Source: Hippophae tibetana
Lineage: Eukaryota > Streptophyta > Magnoliopsida > Rosales > Elaeagnaceae
Length of the DNA: 64,000 bases
Direction of reading: 5' to 3'
Assembly: GCA_037013495.1 (NCBI GenBank)
Contig: CM072810.1
Span: forward strand, 32,145,843 to 32,209,842
Shown here: piece after piece, positions 58,353-64,000 of the stretch
Layout of the letters: the number at the start of each line of letters is the position of its first letter
Position numbering within the stretch: position 1 is the stretch's first letter
Program-made: the position numbers and the translations under genes
The notes under the pieces: generated by a model
The model's input: the letters and a program-made list of their open reading frames with translations, nothing else
What the model was told of the DNA's origin: nothing
Database searches by the model: none

Positions 58353-58546
58353 TCTCCTATTCATCTTTTTATTCTCTCTCATCTCTTATCTATATATATA
58401 TATATATATATCTTCATGTTTCCAATTTCTTCATTTATCTTATATATATATATATATATGAAAAATTATTAATTTAAATTTGATTTAAATCAATATTAAT
58501 TTAAATTTGAGAGTCCTTAAATGATATGCTTCTAAAATAGTCACCA
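57331..58546 (-). mobile_element. LTR inserted in the copia gag, minus strand, right end uncertain
   Basis: On the minus strand it ends TTTTTACACCGATCA at 57331 and contains a GGACGATACTTTTC segment typical of plant LTR 3' ends. Its distal part resembles that of the Athila-like LTR at 35466-37004. The other end is likely TGGTGACT at 58546. A matching target duplication was not found, so a deletion may affect the right junction. Two 48-bp copies of ATCATCTCCTA...CTCTTATC alternate with (AT)n runs at 58248-58458. Confidence 0.62.
58248..58458. repeat. (AT)n microsatellites alternating with a duplicated 48-bp unit
   Basis: AT runs at about 58248-58268, 58306-58350, 58391-58410 and 58440-58458 surround two near-identical blocks at about 58267-58308 and 58351-58391. 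Confidence 0.9.
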
Positions 58547-58690
58547 CAAAGAAGATAGTCACTATAATATATTTCTCTTAGGGTGCTATTATTGTCAATA
58601 AGATAGTCACTATAGAGAATGTTAACCAAACCAGTTCCATTTAATAAGTTCAAGCATTACTTGGACTTGATTGATATTTGCAGAAGATGA
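58547..58690 (+). pseudogene. End of copia RNase H
   Basis: KIVTIEN and, after a frameshift, MLTKPVPFNKFKHYLDLIDI can be read at about 58597-58680. This is the conserved end of copia RNase H, and shows that the 3' end of the 56-61 kb element is kept while the middle of pol is gone. Confidence 0.8.
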
Positions 58691-58770
58691 TCACCCTTAG
58701 GGGCTTTGGACGACGGTTATTTGGTAATCCGAGAAATTTCGTATTTGAAGAACTTGTTTTTTGTTTTGAG

Positions 58771-58784
58771 CCAAGGCGGAGATT
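58771..58784 (+). other. Polypurine tract of the copia element
   Basis: CCAAGGCGGAGATT directly before the 3' LTR start TGTTAAATTGG at 58785. Confidence 0.8.
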
Positions 58785-59394
58785 TGTTAAATTGGCCCAA
58801 AAAATATATTATGCCCAAAACCTAATATCACTTAAGCCCATCGATTCCACTCACCCTAATTTTTCTCTCATTTTTCCAACACCACGTAAGTGGTCGAGAA
58901 TCCTCCAATATTGTAATTCGGTCGAAGTTGGAAAGCCTATGAACTGCGCTTGAGATCTTGGGATGACTTTCGAAAGTCATGGCATGTTTTATTGAGGGAG
59001 GAAAACATGATAATGATGCAATGCCATATGATTTATGCCCAAAATATGTGATTTCCTAATCCTGGGCAAATTTCTAAGCTGTAGCTATCGCCTATAGTTT
59101 CAACTGCTGTCTCATGCCGCTACAACTGCCGTCTGCTACCATTGTTGGACTTTCTCTAATTTGTATAATAATATTTGATTAAATAGCAATTTTGTTAATT
59201 TATCTTGCTGTATATTACCAGTAAATTAGAGGGAGTATTTTCTAGGTGTATTTTGGATTTTGGTATATTTTGTGAAGCTATCTGAATATTGATATTTGTA
59301 TCTCTATTTGATTATTAGTGGATTTTCCTTGGTGTGCCGTTATTAGTGGAGTAAATATTTTACATTGAAAAGTTGAATCACTTAAATCATTGTG

Positions 59395-61109
59395 TGTTAA
59401 TAACTCTATGTTTTAGAGATATTTTGTCTATTTTATTAATTATAATTGCTATGCTCTTAATGTTTTTAGTTAATTTTAAGTTCTTAAATTAATATTTACT
59501 GTTAGTTTTTCAAGGAATATATTTTTAGAGAAAATTAAAGAATTTGAATTGAAAAAAGACTTAATTGCAAATAACAAAAGTTGAAAATTTAATTTGAATT
59601 AAAAGAGGGCTTAATTGCAAAATAACAAAAGTTGAAAATTTAATTTGAATTAATAAAGAGGGCTTAAATGCAATTAACAAAACTTGTTTTTTTTTGCGTA
59701 GAGAAGGAGTACCACACGTGACATTGTTCAATGCACCTCACGCACCGTTAAATCAAAAAATCAACGGTAATGATCAGGAGCATGAGATACAAACGCGGGG
59801 TGGGAGAATGGATGTGATTCCCATAACTTTTTGCACCGTTCGGCGCATAGAGGTTGGGTCCACCTGTCTCGCCGTTCAGTGCGCAGAGTGGGGCCTACTT
59901 GTCTGCACAATTGAATTTCCCTGAGAAGCATCCTCTATCATGCACCGTCAGATCAAACCACGAATGGCCCGGATCGTGCGTGCTTCCCACGCCCCACGCG
60001 AGAGAGCTACGAGTGAAGGTCATCTATTCTGCACAATCCAATGCGCATATTTCTTGTGCGTTACGGTGAACCTGATCTGCGTGTGCCCTCACATCCCACC
60101 CAATACAAAGCTGCCACGTGTCTTGTTATTGTGAAATAAAAATGCAGGAAATTTCTCTCGGCAGCTTCATTTTTTCATGCTTTGTCTCCCACTTCTACAC
60201 ACGTGTTTTAAAGAATATTGTGTGATGTATTTTTTTTAGAGAGTAGAAGGCATAAATATTGGGTTATTATGATGCTGGAGAGAGGGGAGAGAACACGCAG
60301 AAGCCATTTTTGGCTTTTGTTGTGGTTCTGGTAAGGAAGAAAAATAGAGAATGTAAAGAGAAAATACTTCTAATCCTTTTTGTTGTTCTTCAGTTAATGT
60401 TCCTTAAATGTCTAAATATTTTTGTATTGTAATTTCAATATTTACTATGAACTAATTTAATTTTTCTAGGGTTGCCATGTAACTTACATTATGAAGCTTG
60501 GATTAATTATTTTTGAATGATTTATGAAATATTTAATTTGTTTATTCTATTTGTGCTTAATGCTTTTGATTGTTGGAAGATTAATCAATTGATCTGTGAC
60601 ACTTAAATAAACTTGGAAAAAGAATTTTTGTGTTTTGCTTGTGGATAGAATAACATATATATATAAGAGATAGGAATATACATTTATTGTACGTGTAGCT
60701 ATTTGAGAACTTTCAACTTAATGAATTTTGGTAAATTTAATTCTCATAAGAATATAGTGAATTATTTTAGTGAGATGTGTCTATTTGTTATCGGAAGAGA
60801 CATATGAATAAATTAGGAGTTCTTGGTTGTCAAATTAAATGCGAGAACATAAATCAAGAGAAAATAATATGATTCAAGTGAATTAATTTGGTGAAACTGT
60901 AATCCTAGAATTTTCTTATATATTGTTATCAAAAATTAGTTTAGTGAAACTCTATCAAACTTTCGATTGTTTGGATAAAATTAGATTGAAATAATTTTAG
61001 TACTTAACAAATATTAGTAACAAATCTCCGTGGGAACGATATCTTACTTATTATTTATTACTTGTGACCGTGTATACTTACACGTTCATGTTATCTTAAA
61101 GAGACAACA
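59395..61109 (+). mobile_element. Solo LTR nested in the copia 3' LTR
   Basis: 1715 bp from TGTTAATAAC to GAGACAACA, with TGTG on both sides (59391-59394 and 61110-61113). It has a GC-rich block at 59690-60130, a TATA-like CATAAATATTGG near 60250 and a CTCCGTGGGAACGATATC segment near 61026, the style of a gypsy LTR 3' end. No internal sequence is attached. Open frames in the GC-rich block (59694-60134) are not genes. Confidence 0.82.
59537..59683. repeat. Three 44-52 bp tandem units in the solo LTR
   Basis: Units at 59537-59580, 59581-59631 and 59632-59683 share AATTTGAATT, the GGGCTTAA/GACTTAA block, ATTGCAA and AACAAAA. Confidence 0.88.
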
Positions 61110-61224
61110 TGTGCTATTTATTTTCTCACTACTTATTATTTTGTTGTTACCCATAATTATATATTTGTATAAGCAAAATTGAATCCGAACTTTACTTCCA
61201 CAAGTGCTAATTTATAATAAATAC

Positions 61225-61416
61225 AATCTCACCATAAATGAGTTGAATTCATAGTAATACCCTTGTATGGATAAGGTTAACAACATTTCAGTTTAAAATG
61301 GATAGAAATCATCAATTTGTAGTTTCACTTCATTTTGAGTATATTTGCAACTAATGAAATGGTATGAGTATTTTTGTACCAATCTAATAAGTTAGGAGTA
61401 CAAAATATATTTAACC
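61225..61416 (-). repeat. Dispersed repeat, copy B (pairs with 26434-26625)
   Basis: The reverse complement matches 26434-26625 block by block, including GAAGTGAAAC, AAATTGATGATTT, TCCATTTTAAAC and AATTCAACTCATTT. It starts right after the copia target duplication, so the copia element inserted next to or into it. Confidence 0.65.
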
Positions 61417-63530
61417 TAAAATAATAAGATTTTTAAAAAAATTAATAGAATTTTAATTATTATTTTTAATGATAAAATCAAATATATTTACATATCAACT
61501 TTACATCATGACATATATTTTCGAACAAAGTTTTTTACATGCTTTGGAAAAATATTACTATTGTTCTTAGTTATTGAATGATTTATTTAAAATTTTAATT
61601 TTCTATCAATTAAGTAATAAATTATTAGTAGTTAAAATATTGATAATTATCTAGATTATAATTATTTATCTCTTATTTATCTTAAATATAATAAACAACT
61701 ATCTATTGTTATCATTAATATAATAGTATCTCAAAATATTTATTAATATTATATTATATTATTTTTATAGATATTGTTTAGGGTTGGAAAATTGGATTGC
61801 TTTAAACAATCCAATTCTGTTTGTTGTCTAATTCGGTCCAATCCAATTTGAATTTTTTTTTAAAATTGTGCAAGTCAGATTGGACCAAATCATTTATATT
61901 GTTATATTTATAATTTATATTTTATAATAGTGTATACAACTCATTAACTAAATTTGTTACTAGTTAACGGTGTTCTCAAATTCAATATTTAAGAATAAAT
62001 GTTTTTATTGTTTTAATTGAAATTAGATGAACAAATAAAAATGTTATTGTTGTTGAGGTAACTATATTTCGAACTAAAGTAAAAGAAGTTAATAATATGC
62101 AAAAAATCAATAAGTACATTATTACTTGGTTGGTAATAATACAAAGAAATAAATACTATAAGAGTCTTATACTTATTACAAAAATGAGAATTATGTTTTA
62201 TACTTATTTTTTATAACATTTTAGTTCTATTGTTATCAAAAAGTGATCGCACAAAGACAAAGTAAATTTTTTGCATTTTATTTTTTTGATTTATTGAGGT
62301 ATATTAGATATAAATTGTTTTAATTTAAGTAAACTGTAATCGAAGAAATCGAAGAAAAAATTAAATAAAAATATAAAATAAATAAATAAAAACATAAGAA
62401 ATGATAATTTGTCTTAATGTAGTCAATTTTTTCATAATAATAGGACTAAACTGTCACAAAAAATATATATAGGACTTAAATGTTATTTTTATAATAAGTA
62501 CAAGACATGTATAATCATCCTTCTTAATATAAAATAATGTTAATATATATTTTAATGTTCAAATTCTAAACGATTATAATTGTACTAAATCATTTTGAAT
62601 GGTCGAATCCAATCTAATTTGATATATATGAATAACTTGGTATAATTTATTTAAATTTTATTAAATTCAAACCACTTTACCCACCTCTAATATTATTTTA
62701 ATACTAAGGATATACATTACAAAATCAAGTGTTGTTTTTGTGATAATTTGAAATATTTATATAATTGTTACTCAGAAACTTTATTTATATTAAATGATGT
62801 CTATCATAAAATGAAATTACAAAGTATGTGAAATTGATTAATTTCCTTAAATATCTTTATTTTCATATAAAATATTTTAATTTTTTTTAATATTTTTAAT
62901 AAAAATTTAAAAATTATTAGCTACTTTTTATTTGAAATATATTTTCTAATGAAATGAATTATTATTACTTACATAAGTAATAAAATATTTGTTATAATTC
63001 ATAAAATTATAAAAATTAAAATTAAAATAATATATATATAACATTTTTTTATAAACTAATCAAGTAAATATTAAATATATATTATTATAATAAGTACTTT
63101 ATATATTTAAAAATACCGCTTTTAAAAAAATATTTAAGGTATCAATTACTAGGTCATTAATAGCACAATAAAGTAATTAGAATGGATGATTATAAAATTA
63201 GTAATAATAATATATTAATTTTTCTTATAACAAAAATATACATAATTTAAATACGTAAAATAATTCTGAAAAATATATATTTAAAAAGTATTAGTAAATC
63301 AGCATATTATTAAAAATATTAAAAATATATTATAATATTTGTTGAAAATAAAAAAACTATTATTTAAATTTGAAATTTTTATTGATAAAATTGTTATTTT
63401 AAAATTATAATAATACTTTAAATTTTAATTGAGGCTTTAATAAAGATTGGATCAAGGTCTTATTCATCTTATAGTCAAGCCACCCAAGCTAAGAACTGGT
63501 ATTAATAAATTACAAACAGAGAAATCTTAC
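61417..63530. other. AT-rich intergenic or intronic DNA, no gene recognised
   Basis: Extremely AT-rich. It includes a phrase, ATTGGATTGCTTTAAACAAT with AATTCGGTCCAATCC, near 61790-61850 that recurs in altered form near 62600 and resembles a degenerate dispersed repeat. No open frame of note. Confidence 0.5.
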
Positions 63531-63659
63531 GTAATGCAGAAAAGAAGTGGGGATGGACTGATGGAGATTGTCAAAAGGTGAGCGAATTAAGGAGACTATT
63601 GGGTTGGTTAGGGCGGCAATGGTGCTTAACGAACTGCAATAGCAGAAGATTGGCCGCAT
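63531..63659 (-). other. Possible first coding exon of an unidentified gene
   Basis: On the minus strand an ATG at 63659 opens a 43-codon frame starting MRPIFCYCSSLSTIAALTNP that ends exactly at a good splice donor (TAC|GTAAGA, 63531/63530). The peptide is rich in serine and hydrophobic residues, poor in acids, and has one arginine early, which would suit an organelle transit peptide. The upstream minus-strand sequence has an AGCCCATTAG site II-like motif near 63693. Following exons were not found. Confidence 0.33.
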
Positions 63660-64000
63660 TGATGTGGGATAGTGAGAAAGAAAATAGAATCTAATGGGCT
63701 GAGGCTTTAGTTTATTTTTGATTTTTTATCGCTCGCTCACTCTTTCTTCCTAAAATTGTTTAGGTCTCTTTTAGTTATGTTTGTTTTATATATTTAATTA
63801 ATTACAAGTAGATTATATATGTTTTTGTCCAAAATTGCATATGCCAACAATTAATCTTTAAAATACGTTAATGTACTTTTTTGTGTTTTCATAGATGTTT
63901 GTGTATTTTTGTTAACTTTGTTAAAGAAATTGAATGCAATTTTAATTTAATCAAATTATGTTAAGAATAGTTATCCAAATAGTGGGAGATTTATACATAC
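63660..64000. other. Window end; possible promoter side of the exon at 63659
   Basis: Moderately AT-rich, with a pyrimidine-rich stretch at about 63730-63755 and TGGGCTGAGG at 63697. Nothing else supported. Confidence 0.3.

Larger units (their letters stand above)
56065..61219 (+). mobile_element. Ty1/copia element with two nested LTR insertions
   Basis: The 5' LTR is 56065-56727 and the 3' LTR is 58785-59394 plus 61110-61219. Flanking pentamers are GATAC (56060-56064) and AATAC (61220-61224), a 5-bp duplication with one transition. The 3' LTR is split by a 1715-bp LTR. The internal region has the gag start, a reverse-orientation LTR, then only the end of RNase H and the polypurine tract; most of pol is deleted. 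Confidence 0.87.
58785..61219 (+). repeat. 3' LTR of the copia element, split in two
   Basis: The first part, 58785-59394, and the last part, 61110-61219, together match the 5' LTR. The break falls in the TTGTGTG/CTATTTATTTTC segment. The end reads TATAATA instead of TATAACA. Confidence 0.88.

Noticed and set aside
59694-60134. Three overlapping plus-strand frames in GC-rich DNA
   Set aside because: They sit in the promoter part of the solo LTR at 59395-61109, overlap one another and resemble no protein I know.
1-64000. A new defence, biosynthetic or viral gene system
   Set aside because: Apart from the SLX9-like gene and weak exon candidates, every recognisable protein block belongs to known plant transposon families. 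No integrated viral genes beyond LTR retroelements were seen.

Overview
The window is nuclear DNA of a flowering plant, most likely a eudicot. The evidence is a spliced gene with GT-AG introns, a base composition near two-thirds A+T, and a dense mix of plant transposon classes: CACTA, MULE, Ty1/copia, Ty3/gypsy of the Athila, chromovirus and Tekay types, TRIM and SINE-like units. No species can be named from it. There is no sign of bacterial, organellar or viral DNA.

One gene can be rebuilt with confidence. A minus-strand gene from about 23.2 kb down to 10.03 kb encodes a 154-residue basic protein that I recognise as plant SLX9, a small-subunit ribosome biogenesis factor. It has four coding exons (22313-22247, 20946-20897, 10474-10329, 10231-10030), all joined in frame at GT-AG sites, plus a 5' UTR exon ending at 23155. 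Its second coding intron is 10.4 kb long because a Ty1/copia element of about 8.8 kb (11671-20470) sits in it, in the opposite orientation. Two more exon-like segments on the minus strand (63659-63531 and 47643-47534) may belong to an unidentified gene or genes.

Everything else is transposon remains. 1-4525: a broken CACTA TNP2 transposase split by a complete solo LTR, then a second partial LTR of the same family. 4526-8688: a minus-strand copia gag fragment and its probable LTR. 8689-9745: an element carrying a degenerate telomere-like array. 23.4-30.2 kb: AT-rich spacer with an intact TRIM and a copia LTR. 30.2-35.45 kb: a decayed chromovirus. 35.47-39.93 kb: an Athila-like element on the minus strand. 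39.93-40.79 kb: a MULE transposase remnant. 40.8-42.95 kb: two copia pieces. 42.96-46.86 kb: a Tekay-like gypsy with a striking 10-bp-phased GAA/TTC array in its LTR. 47859-55757: a copia element with matching GGTTC target duplications, interrupted by an Athila-like insertion and a later deletion. 56065-61219: another copia element with two nested LTRs. 61.2-63.5 kb: AT-rich spacer.

No retroelement here looks autonomous: every pol region I could read has stops, frameshifts, large deletions or lost catalytic residues. I found no new enzymatic or defence system. The best leads are the heat-shock-element-like LTR array, the SLX9 gene that has tolerated a very large antisense retroelement in an intron, and several well-dated nested insertions and repair junctions. 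All calls rest on reading translations and repeats by eye.
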